Source of the DNA: Citrus sinensis
Lineage: Eukaryota > Streptophyta > Magnoliopsida > Sapindales > Rutaceae
Length of the DNA stretch: 64,000 bases
NCBI RefSeq assembly: GCF_022201045.2
Contig: NC_068557.1
Span: 26,513,501 to 26,577,500, forward strand
Reading direction: 5' to 3'
Each line of letters begins with the position of its first letter. Within the stretch, counting starts at the first letter, position 1. Position numbers and translations under genes: made by a program. Of this stretch, positions 26,508 through 37,757 are shown piece after piece. The notes below the pieces were generated by a model. That model searched no databases. It saw nothing but the letters and a program-made list of their open reading frames with translations, and was not told where the DNA came from.

Positions 26508-26683
26508 CCAGGTCCAATTCTGATCCGAAAATCTAGTTACTTTACACGTCATCGTGACACGTGGTATCATTTGAACTCCCTTTGCTGAGTTACAGCCTAC
26601 AAGCCTTTCAACGCAGAACCCCGCCCGCAGTGGCACCGCTCCCAAAAACCCTAACGAAGAAGAGAGGTGAATTTGCAGAGAAA

Positions 26684-29152
26684 ATGAGAGGAAGTTCTTC
26701 AGTTATTTTGCGTCGATTACTTGTTCGACGCCAAGTCTTAAATCCCAATTCTACTAATATTGCAAAATTACTAATTTCGCATTCTACAAACAACACTACT
26801 GTTCCCAAGATACCCTCGTTCCGTAATTATATTCCTGCTAGCTCCTCGCAATCACAGTCACAGATGCTTCCTTCTCTTCAATTCCACAGAACTCTGTTCT
26901 CATCCCCAGATGGTACCCTGTTATTTTTATTGTTTTTAAAAAATATAATTATATCTATTTATTTGTTACAAGGTCAATGCTTGTTATTTGATATTTCAGG
27001 TCCATCAAATATTCTAGTCATCGAGTCAGGGGAAGAGTTCAATAGCTCACTTGGCAAAGTTAAAGGTATACTCGTAATGTAATCATTTTCAGTGTTTTGT
27101 TTCTTTGGAACTTTCAAAAAAAAAATTTGTTTTGCTCATAATTTTTTGTTTTTCAAATTCAATGAATAGATGATTCTCTGCCAGCGATATTTTATTTCAC
27201 TGCTGCTTGGTGTGGCCCCTGTAAGTTCGTTGTTTGTTTCCTTTTTTTGTTTTAATTGGATTAATACGTCGTGAAATATGATAAGTGTAATGGTACATTT
27301 ACTTGTGCAGGCAAGTTTATATGGCCTGTCATAGGGGAGTTGAGTGCAAAACACCCTCATGTAACAACATATAAGATTGACATTGACCAGGTAGGAGGGA
27401 TTTGGAGATTTTGGATGCATTTTTTAATTGTTTTCTTTTCTTATTAGTTGGACATGTCGTATTTTGCTGTAAATCTTACCATGTTCATGATACGTCATGC
27501 CGCTCCTGTTGAATCTTATGTATGGAATTCAAAGTCCAAGATTATATTAAACTGTTCACTCTGTTTATAATCCTGATATTTCACTTTGAGTTCATTCCTC
27601 TAAAGCTACAAGTTATCATTTTTGTCTGTAACATCTCAGAGATTTGTAAACGTGGGGACAAATATCTAGAAAGTTGAGGTAGTCAAAGAAAAGTCATTTG
27701 GTTCGCTCATTCACTCTATTTGCTCTTGCCTCCCTCCCTTTTCGCTTTTTCTTCTTTAATAAGTGCTTGCACCTAGTTTGTTTGATGAAATTTTCCTCTA
27801 TATGTTTCTTATGTTAAATATGCTCTGGGAATAAGAAACTTATCCTTTTCCTTGCTTATTTTAGTACATTTTTCTTGTAACCTTTACATGATAACTTCTA
27901 TTTTCCAGCCTCTTATCCTAGGCTGGATCTGATTAAAAGATATTATAATATTGACTTCAGCCCTAGGACTTTAGCACGAGCAACAATGGGGGGCGAGAAT
28001 TTAAATAGGTATTGCTGTGCTGGGTTAGAGTATTGACAATTATAGGGGAAAAGATGTGTCTACTTTTCGTAGATTGAAAGATATCTACCATGCTGAGGTA
28101 TATGGTATTTATTTCTAGCTAAAGTTGTTTTGGCATGGGAATCTGTTTGCTCCGAGCAGCTAATGATATTTTTATATCTGCCTGCTGGCATGGCAGAAGC
28201 CAAAACCTCGTGCTGCAATCTCTGTATGTAAATAACATTACTTGGCATAATATTACATAACATAATGAAGCCATAATATTGCATAACATAATAAACTGAC
28301 AGTTTGGCTGTTTGCTTATATCATTTCTCTGCAAATAGAATTAAAGCTGCCTCATTCAGGAGTTGGAATTCATTTTGCTTGATAGGAAGTACAACTGCCC
28401 TTGAAAACCTTGTGGGACCTAATTTGGTTGTTCTATTGCAGAAAGGACTTGAAAGCACATTAAGCAAGTTAAACATCAGTGCTGTGGTAAGTAGCTTGTC
28501 TCCTTCATTCCCTTAATTGTTTGAATATCTCAATGACATAGTCAGGAAGCAAATTGCTTCTGGTCGGTGTGTACTTTTATTGTTGTTTTTATCGGAAATT
28601 GGTGCAGGTTATATTTTCCTTGTTGTTCTTTATCTACCATTGGTTGACATTTTTCTTAGTAAATAAATCATATCTGCTTCAAGGTGCACCCTTCTGATTA
28701 TTGTTAACAGCTGAGATGATTTCTATGAGGGCAAGGTGAATGGAAATTTTTTTTGTCTTCTTTACTTACCTTTTGGACCAGAAGGTTCAGTATCTTCTTC
28801 GCTTTTATTATATCCCAATTTCGATGAAGAAAAGCCAGCAGCAATTGATTCTGCTTTGATCCTTTCTTCATCATAATGAGATAACCTTTTGTTTCATTGT
28901 TCCGTTTGTTGCTAATATACAGAAAATGGAAAATATGACTACACAATTACATTTGAAATAGTCAGGCCAGCTATTGGTCGAAATATTCAGTTTCTTATAA
29001 AGTTAGTCACCTTCGCTTCTGTTTTGTTGCTGATGTGCTTTCTTATGCCACAGCCAACATTCTTGTTCTTTCAACATGGAGAAAAGGTGGCTGAAATAGT
29101 TGGTGCTGATGTCTCACGGTTGAAGACAACTATGGAACAACTTTACAAGTAA
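26684..29152 (+). CDS. TRXO1: Mitochondrial thioredoxin o
   Basis: Six exons join in frame: 26684-26912, 27000-27065, 27170-27220, 27311-27390, 28442-28486, 29054-29152, for 189 residues. Thioredoxin o reduces disulfides of mitochondrial enzymes, fed by NADPH thioredoxin reductase. The first 75 residues are rich in Arg and Ser with no acidic cluster, a mitochondrial presequence (starts MRGSSSVILRRLLVRRQ). The thioredoxin fold follows, with active site WCGPC at about 112-116, split by an intron before its last Cys, KIDIDQ, and the cis-Pro in PTFLFF. I chose 26684 over an upstream in-frame Met at 26561 because it starts the presequence directly. The o-type call rests on presequence and overall wording. 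Confidence 0.9.
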
Positions 29153-30436
29153 TTCTTCATTTATCTTTGTTGCAGTATATTTATGCATTTGCTTAACTGA
29201 AGATTATTCTTTTTTGTATATGTGAACTAGATATGCGTGCTGTTTTTGGTAAACCATAGTAGTTGGCACAGGACCATTTGATCTAAACAATACATTTCTG
29301 GAAAAATGCTGTATAAAAAAAAAAAAAAAAAAAAAAAAACTATTGCATTATTCCCCCACCAGGTTGTTCCAGTCCTCCGGGGGCTGCATACATAATATTG
29401 TAGGCTTGAGCACTTGATCAGCAATTGGCATAAATTGACGATAATACTGTGTTTGTTGCCTGAGTACTTTTGTCATTGTTTTCTTTTCCAGGAAGGATTG
29501 AATGAAGTAAGGATACCTGATCAGATGAGCTTGTAAGATTTTCATGAGAGATTTTGGGAATGATGATGATATTTGTTTTCTGTGTCAGGTTAAAGAAAAT
29601 CTTTGTATAATTACAGAGTCCTTTAAGTTCAACTCTTCTTGAAGTGAACATTACAGGTTTTTTTTTTTTTTTTTTTTTTCTCATCCCCTGAACTCTAAAT
29701 TTACAGTCTAGACATTGCATTACAATTTTGTTATCATGGCAAGATAAGAAAGAGGATTCTAATAGATGAGCCTAAAGGGTATGTGAATATGTTCAAATTG
29801 TTCATAATGATAATCTATGCTCTTATGTAGCTTATGCCATTGTAAGTTTTGATCTTAATAAATTAGAACAACAATAGATCAATGATTTTCTGAAAAGTTG
29901 AAAATCTTCCAATTTCCAAAAATCTTCATGAATCATTGATTAGTAAATTTGTTCACAGGCTGAAGAAAGATTGGGGCTGTTGGGCTCCTTGCTGGCCTTA
30001 CAACAAACATTAGCTCTTCAAGACGAACCCTGTCCAGCCTGCATTTTTCATAGTTGACGTTGTTTTTGTAATATTATTGAAAAGCCCTTTCAAAAATATT
30101 TTCTTCTAATTTCTTGTGAACAAAACTGGCGATTTTTTTTTTTTTGGTTGGGGGGGGGGGGGGGGGGGGGGGGAATTTGATGGGCATTTAATAGCAAACT
30201 TCAGAAGCATTTCGTTAATTATACTAATTAATTTTGTTATATAAAAAATCATTCAACCGCTTAAAATTGAAGGAATTTGAACATATGTCACAAGTGTGAA
30301 ACATTAGTGTAGCATTTAATTAGCTTAACCTGTGATCTCTTGAATTCAATATATAATTTGTTCACAAGTTTTGCCTTTATGAAGCTGAATTGAAAGTTCA
30401 GCATGAAAATCTCTCTTTCAGAAAAGAAAAAAAAAA
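29153..30436. other. 3' flank of thioredoxin o and intergenic DNA
   Basis: Probable 3' untranslated sequence, then AT-rich DNA with an A run at about 29317-29339, a T run at 29657-29679, an AATAAA at about 29857-29862 and a 24-base G homopolymer at 30150-30173. No gene is supported. Confidence 0.4.
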
Positions 30437-30929
30437 GGGAAATTTACGAAAATAACCATTAATATTTTATTATTTTTGTAATTAACCCTCCCAACTTTTT
30501 TCTATCAACATTAGCCAAACACAAGCCTTTCTTCCCAAATTACCCTTCTTTACAGAACAAAACCAACATTGTTTCTCCCATATCGCCAAACCAAAAGCAG
30601 TTTTTCACTCTTGAATCATCAGCCAACGGCGACCGCAAAAGACAACAGTAAAAGTGATATCCGATCATAATCTATCCGGATCCAACACAAATCGACATCA
30701 CTTAGTGGTATGAATTATTTTCTGAACTTACTGAACTGAGTCGGGTGAACGCCGATGATGGGAGTTGGATCGGTTTGGGAGAGATGAGTGAAAGGGAGTG
30801 TTGGGGGAGAGATGAGGGAGGGGTATTTTGGTCTCAAATGTTGTTTTATGGCTAATGTTGATAGAAATATTTTTGGGGGGTTAAGATGAAAAAAAGCAAA
30901 AAAAATTTGGTTATTACTGTAAATTTCCC
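30437..30929. mobile_element. Inverted-repeat miniature element, MULE-like
   Basis: About 493 bases with inverted ends roughly 85 bases long: left GGGAAATTTACGAAAATAACC, also TCTATCAACATTAGCCA; the right end reverse-complemented gives GGGAAATTTACAGTAATAACC and the same TCTATCAACATTAGCCA. A-runs flank both ends, so a 9-base all-A duplication is possible but cannot be proved. No coding capacity. The centre includes a GC-richer part. Confidence 0.65.
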
Positions 30930-31807
30930 AAAAAAAAAGCGGGGAAACATTTGAACTATTAACACACGTGGAGATGTCTTAATACAAATCTGTTTTCAAA
31001 ATATTTGGAAAGAAACTTAATTACCCATTAAGAAGGCTTGAATGTTTCCCATTAATAACATTTCTTAAAGTAGTGTAATGAGTTTGAGATCAAGATCACG
31101 TTTGCTCTTGCCATTATGGATCAAAGTGGGAATAGATCTATCATCCTATTTAAAGTAACCAGGAAAAAAAAAAAAAGGAGGGGGGGGGGGGGGGGGGGGG
31201 GAGAGATAAATGCAGAAGACTCAACTTCAACAACTTAGTTATTTACGGTTGACAAAGATGCTGCAAGGTAAGAAGAAGAAGGAGCAGAAGGAGATCAAGA
31301 TAATTAATGAAAGATGGCAGGGCAGCGGCAACAGGCCTACAAATGTTGTAGGGTAGTGCCAATATGTGTCCCATGGGGAGAAAAATGATGAATGAATGAA
31401 TTGCAGGTTGCAGGGAAACAGCAGGCAGTCCAAGTCCAACCAAATTGGTCAAAAGTTGAGGACAATTATAAAGCTCTGGGGTTTCTGATTGTTGGGTCCA
31501 TTTCCACCTCCTTCTGATCATTGCATATTTTTAGACATTGCGTTGCAATGATTTCCATCCGTTCATGGGTTATTTCCAACTCCAAAATAATCATCCAACT
31601 AGAATTCAATAGTTATTTATTTATTTATTTAATTGCAACACTCTAAAGTTTGAACAGTTGGGAATCACTTATTAGTTACTCTTTTATTGATTAAATAGGC
31701 ACACAGCATAAGACCCCTTATTCAATACTTAGACCTTGATAAGACCATTCATTAGCCGGTGGAGCAAGGCCCTACCCTCGAGAGTCACATATCTGTCTAA
31801 GCAGTAA
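30930..31807. other. Intergenic, no gene seen
   Basis: Contains a 22-base G homopolymer at 31180-31201. A purine-rich stretch near 31260-31500 has open frames on the minus strand, without any recognisable protein motif. Confidence 0.4.
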
Positions 31808-31816
31808 TTAATTCAA

Positions 31817-31969
31817 GGGTTTGGCTGCGTTGGAGTTCACTCACGGTATAACACGAATCTCAGCCCACACATAAAGTGATAAATAATAAATTATAAATTA
31901 TAATGAGTTTTTTTATATTTATCACTTTGTGTGTGTGACTGAAATTCGTACTCTACCCTAATCATAGCC
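31817..31969. mobile_element. 153-bp MITE with 9-bp target duplication
   Basis: A nearly self-complementary unit: TAACACGAATCTCAG and AAAGTGATAAATA in the left half pair with TGAAATTCGTA and TATTTATCACTTT in the right. It is flanked by an exact 9-base direct repeat TTAATTCAA (31808-31816, 31970-31978), typical of Mutator-like elements. No coding capacity. Confidence 0.8.
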
Positions 31970-32734
31970 TTAATTCAATAAAATTAAAGACTTCGTGGGT
32001 TTAAATTAATAAAACAAAAAAAGAAATATTTTTAAATATTTAATAGTATATTTGATGAGTTATAAATTCAAATATTTCAGCTACGTTATGAACGAGTTGA
32101 TTTACAGATGATACGAAATGGAGATTGAAAGTTTGAAACAGAACAAACCCGGGTTACCAAAAACCTGACTTGATTAGTTTATCAAATATAATTGCCAATG
32201 ATGCAATTGCTAGAAATTGGCGAACACGCTTTATACCTTTTGCGACCTTTTTTTTTTTTTTCGGCCTACTCCAATTATTCTCTCGCTTTTTGGCCTTTGC
32301 AGCCATTTGATGTCACTACTTTATTACCATATCATCATCAGAAACACACAAAAAAAAAAGGTAATAAATAGTTAATATACGTAGTGCTGATGGGAGGTAA
32401 AGCTACTGTAGAACAACAACGACTAACTAAGCCTAGAAAATAAATTCCACTGATACCTAAAACAAATAATATGCTATTTTCTTCCCCCTTTTTTTTTTTT
32501 TAATGTCCATCTCACCTTCAAGAATGTGTGCCACACTCTCCCACTTGTGTGGTTGCAAATTTTCCAGGTCATTTCTCTTCCAAAATATAAAGCATTGTTT
32601 TATTTGTATGTTTACAGAAATCTCATTTGCCCAAAGCATAGAGGTTATTGAGTTATATAAACAGAGACACCTCCTGTCTTAGTAGGTGCATCAAATTATG
32701 AAAAGTTTCACAAATTTTGGGTTAAAACAAATTA

Positions 32735-32887
32735 AGATGTTGTTAAGTTACATTATAATGTAACTTACATAAATTCAAAAGGTGTAATTAGTGACTTAAA
32801 AGTAGTTTAGTTCATTCTACTTTTAGGTAACTAATTACAACTTATTGATTGATGTAAGTTATATCATAATGTAACTTAACAAGGTCC
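32735..32887. mobile_element. 153-bp MITE with 9-bp target duplication
   Basis: Inverted ends: left half TTGTTAAGTTACATTATAAT pairs with ATATAATGTAACTTAACAA-like sequence on the right, and TGTAATTAGTGACTTAAAAG with CTTTTAGGTAACTAATTACA. An exact 9-base direct repeat AACAAATTA flanks it (32726-32734, 32888-32896). Sequence near 38370-38400 resembles one end, so the family has other copies. Mutator-like by duplication length. Confidence 0.8.
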
Positions 32888-32896
32888 AACAAATTA

Positions 32897-35800
32897 TATC
32901 TATCGAAAACAAATATAAAGTACGTAATGAAAAGTAAGATATATGTCTTCTTTTATTTTTATAACATTAATGAAATTTATCTTTATAACATTAATGAGTT
33001 TAGAACCTAAAATTTTTTATACTATTATAAAAATTTCACTAATTAAACCAATTAACACTCACAAAATCTAAAGGATAGGGATTCAAAATTCCAAAGATTA
33101 CTTTTAACTTGAAAGAGTAGAACTGGGACGTGGATGTAGTGTACAGTAATTAATCAAAAAGATGTTGAAATTATTATGCTAGACAGTAATTTATACATAC
33201 TCTTTTCGAGGAAAAATTTTAATACAAGGATGTGGAAACTAATAAGATTCAAATGGGGAATTTACACGCACCATGGATGGAGAGTTAGTCAACACGATAT
33301 CAAGGGAAGGAGGAGAGGTCGGCGAAATAACCAATGGTCACAAGAATGTAACCCCATAACCCCAAATCAAATAAGCCGCCAAGAAAAAAAAAGGTGATGG
33401 AGAGGGATGATGTTTTTTGGATTGAATCGTGATTTGATATAGAAAAATATAGCCAACCAGCTAGCTGCAGCAAGCAACAAGTTGAAAAAGGCTGACACTT
33501 TTTTAGATTTTTGATAGGGATGGGTGATACTGCTACAGATACTCACTTATGACTGGTGCCCCCTCCCCTTCCACTGCTTTTTCTTCCTTCTTTCTCATTC
33601 ATGCCTCCCGCCAAAAGTCCCATTTACAGGTTCAGTACAGCTCCTCCTATACACTGTTACCACTCACATTCTACAAGGATGAATGGGTCTCCAGCAAGAT
33701 GATGCGGCTAGCACCTAGAAAGATACATCACAATTTGATGACTCTTTATGAGTGGGGAAAGTATATTCCCATTGAACTTTGAATGCAGTGCGGTAACCAT
33801 TAACAAACCTACGAAAGATTCAGGAAACAGCGGCTGATAAACAAAATTATATTCATAACCAATTCAAGCACTTAAATACTTTTATTATCGTTCACATGGC
33901 TCTTTTGTTTAATTTTCATATATAGCTTAACCACGAAAAGAGAATAATTAAATGCATGAATTCGAATGTACTTGATTCTCAAGAGCATATCCAAACGGAG
34001 CTTTACCGACTACAAGTTTTTAGCCTAATTCCGTAATTCAACACTTCATTCTACTAACAAGTGTTGATGACAAAGATAATCCAAGAGGCTAGTTAAGATT
34101 TAGGGTTTTTTTTTTTTTTTTTTTTGTCTACCAATAATGGTAATTTAGATCACGGACCTTTTAGTAATAATTTTTTCAAAACCAAAAAAGTGTTCATATA
34201 TAATTTTTTAAGTCTAAATAACCCCATGGTTCCACTTTTCCATTAATGATGTTAGAGGATTTAAACAAATATTGATAACATGACTATTTAAACACTTAAT
34301 ATAAAAAAATATTAATTGGTTATTATTTGGGATAATTGTAGAATGTATTGTTTTTTTGGATTGATGAGAACAAACAATAAATTTAAACTTCCTCATAACT
34401 AGTCTTTTTATTTATTTTTTATTGATGGGAACAAACTATGATATTTAAAGTTTATGAAAACTAGTTTTATAGTCATTTTGAATGTATTATCTATAACTAT
34501 ATAACAGTTTCTGTTGGTGACTTAGTTTTGTTGTTGCTGTCGGAGATATGTTATTAAGAATGGATTATATGAGCACGAGCTCTTAATTTATGTTGTAAAT
34601 GAACTACAAATTAGCTAAAGTGCTTATTTTAATGATATATATATATATATGGCAACTTTTAATAAGTTAGGAGTAGATTTTAGCAGTGCTTATCATCGTT
34701 GCATTAAATTAATTTTATCCCTCTTGATTATAATCATAGTGTCTTTGTAGTTGATTTTAATATTAATATACCACTGTGTTCTTTTAGTGTTTCTATTTTA
34801 GTTGAGATAAAATTATCAGTGTTTTTCAAAACACACACATATACTGAAGTAAGCAGAAAGTTAGGCAAAATCTTAATTTTTTAAAAATATTCTCCATATT
34901 ATTCACCAAAAAAAAAATGAGTTCAAGGAAGAATTGAAGAAATTAAAATCAAGAATTGAAAAATAAAATAGTAATTTTTTATAAATTGGGGAGAAAAAAA
35001 AAAGTGCTTATGAATGCAGAACACACATTAAACGAATTTAGTTATTGAAATTGGAGTCACATACTCAATAATTCGGTGGTTTGAATTTAGTAATAAAGAC
35101 CAATATGATTGGACAAGTCAAGTGGGTTCCACCATTCATAGAGTGATTATTATTAAAGCTTCAATACATGTATTTCACATTTCTTTTTTTTTTTTTTTGG
35201 CAAAAATGTACTTGTATTGTGTCTCTTGTTATTTAGTCCAACGGATATAAAACTTGTGTGGTTACTTTTGCTTATTGATAGGAGAAAATGAAGAAAAAAA
35301 TATTAATGTCCTCAATCTTTCTTTTTTTAAAAAAAAAAAAAAATAGTTATGTTAGCCAGGCCAAAATCTTAGAGGCCAAAAAAAGTAATTAATAAACCAT
35401 CTAATTTTTGGGAGAACTTGAAATAAGGATTAACTAGAGTAAATATTTTCACCCATGCAAAATTATGGAAATTACTGCCCCAAAGTTACCATTCGTTACT
35501 TTTTTTTTTAGTGTGATACCGGTTGGGAAAAGTTCTCTTCATTGAATTTGGAAACCAAACTTACAGAAAATTGTTAAGAGTTTCAAAGTGAATGTTGATT
35601 TGATTTGCTTCTTGTTAGTTCGAAAAAGAAAGAAAAAAAGAAAAGAAAGTGAATGTCGATTTGGGCACCATAAATGAGATGAAGCCCCCCCCACCACCAC
35701 ACGTTGATTGGGTACGGCGACCTGCATCACGAATCACGAGCGTCAATGGTGATTGGCTGATTTGGATTTCAAAATTTTTAATTTTTCAGGTGATGACATA

Positions 35801-36099
35801 ATCACGATATGCTAAAAACAACAACCCTAATCAAATCAATCAAGCTTTTTTAGATTTCCTCGAACTTATTCCACCTTGAAAAGCACACACTAACACACAA
35901 TTTCTCTCTCTCTCTCTCTCTCCCCCTTTGTCTCTCTACACTCTGCATTTATTTTTTAAAAAACTAATAAACATAATAGTAAAATCATTTTTGATTCCTC
36001 GGAATGCTCATTTATTTTGAAGCCCCATATTTATGCCCTCAGAGCTACTGCATGGAAGCCCATCATCAGGCCCATGGGCTTTGTTCCTTTTCAATTTTT
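32897..36099. other. Intergenic region without a supported gene
   Basis: AT-rich, with an imperfect short duplication near 34350-34480 (motif ATTGATGRGAACAAAC), T runs near 34110 and 35190, and a (CT)n run at about 35900-35922. Short open frames at 33176-33782 have no recognisable protein motif. Confidence 0.4.
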
Positions 36100-36107
36100 T
36101 TTTAATA

Positions 36108-36492
36108 GAAAAATTATTATTCGTATACTTTAAATTTGTGTCTTTATAAAAAATATTATAATACGTTAAAAGTATATCAATCGTCTATTCTAAATTGACA
36201 AAAATCATCTATTGACCACTAAAACGTTAGCTGCCGTTTGAAAGTTAACAGAACTGTAGTAAATTGACAATTTTACCCTTGAAAATTATCACTTATATAC
36301 CCTTAAATTATCATTTGTATCATATGAAAAGACCAGATTACCCCTCTGACATCATATTTAAACGGCAACTAACGATTTAGTAGACGACATATACATTTTG
36401 TTAATTTTAGATGGACAACTGATATACCCTGAAACTGTTGTAATAAATTTAATAATGGAGTAAATTAAGGGTATACAATTGAGAATTTCCAC
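36108..36492. mobile_element. 385-bp inverted-repeat MITE
   Basis: The left arm contains AAACGTTAGCTGCCGTTTGA and the right arm, reverse-complemented, AAATCGTTAGTTGCCGTTTA; the ends read GAAAAATTATTATTCGTATAC and GTGGAAATTCTCAATTGTATAC (right reversed; shown in part). An 8-base repeat TTTTAATA flanks it (36100-36107, 36493-36500). Arms of over 130 bases and the 8-base duplication suggest a Mutator-like or hAT origin. Confidence 0.7.
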
Positions 36493-37402
36493 TTTTAATA
36501 AAAAGAATGTTATTATGGTACAACTCCATCTCGTACCACACTCCCTCTCACTTTATGTTGATTATCTCAAATTATATTTTGTTAGAATCACCGGTCTTTA
36601 GCTACTACCCTCTAAATTTTCATATAAAATGTATGGTATATCAAAAGTTATTAAGAGTAACAAATAAACATTTAGAGCTCAATAACGAAAAATTTCTGAA
36701 GTTTTTCATCGCTATGTAAATGGACGAGTTGTATCAAACAATGTATCATAATTACATTTTAGGGTATAAATAACAGATAGGCACATAAAAAGTTGGCATA
36801 GAAATACCACGCCATCATTATAAGACAAAAAAAATTTTCCTAGAGGACAAAACTTCTACCATAAGACATTTGTATTAGTTTTTGTATTCTTTTTTAGGCA
36901 GACATCATTATTCGGGTGCAAATAATTTTGAAAGATATGCATCGGGAGTATTGCCACGTATAGTCTTGCTATGCTAGGGCTAATCGTATCATGTAAAATA
37001 ATTGAAATATAATGGTCCTTGCTGCGAGTGCTGGCCTAGGTTCTTACACATTTTATTATGGAAGCCGAGTGACAATGAATAGAATGTGACAAGCCATGTG
37101 ATTCATCTGACTCCCATTCTAATAATGTACATTCCTTCAATTAGCATGTGGCAACCTTAGGAGAATTTATGTTTTTCTCTTTGGACATGCATCGCCTTTG
37201 TGTGATTACGAGCTTCCATTTATTAATATAATGTACCTCTTCAACTCACGCTTGGGCCACATTTTTTCACTTAATTTTGCCACTTTCTTTTTTAATCCGC
37301 TTTGTTGAATGGTTATTTATTCATTTCTTTTACTTGTATGTAGCATTGCTTCTTAAAATTCCTTTTCAATGTGCAAATAATTTTGTTATTAAAAAATCAA
37401 AT

Positions 37403-37747
37403 GGTAATTATCTGTCTCCACATGTTTTTTTCACACTTTTAAAAATGCATAATTCTTAATTTTTTTTACTGAGCTCCACTTAAATTTATATTTTTTTTGC
37501 ACTTATCTACTGTCGTCTTTAAACCATTAAGAAAACTAATGGAATATTGTCCAAATTACGTTTTTGAAGCGTAGGTAAAATTATCGTTATACTCTTATGA
37601 CGTGAGCAAAGTTTTAACGGTTTGAAAATGATAGTAGACAGATGCAAAAAAACTATAATTTCAAGTAGAGTTAAGTGAAAAAAAAAATTAAGAATTGTTT
37701 ATTTTTAAAAAGTGCGAAAAAAATATGTGGACGGTGGATAATTGTCC
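37403..37747. mobile_element. 345-bp inverted-repeat MITE with 10-bp target duplication
   Basis: Arms of roughly 130 bases pair across the unit: left GGTAATTATC, TCCACATGTTTTTTTC and TAATTCTTAATTTTTTT; right reverse-complemented GGACAATTATC, TCCACATATTTTTTTC and AACAATTCTTAATTTTTT. An exact 10-base repeat AAAATCAAAT flanks it (37393-37402, 37748-37757). No coding capacity. Confidence 0.8.
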
Positions 37748-37757
37748 AAAATCAAAT

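Noticed and set aside
33176..33782. Candidate gene from two plus-strand frames
   Set aside because: No domain, no conserved wording, no joining splice sites.
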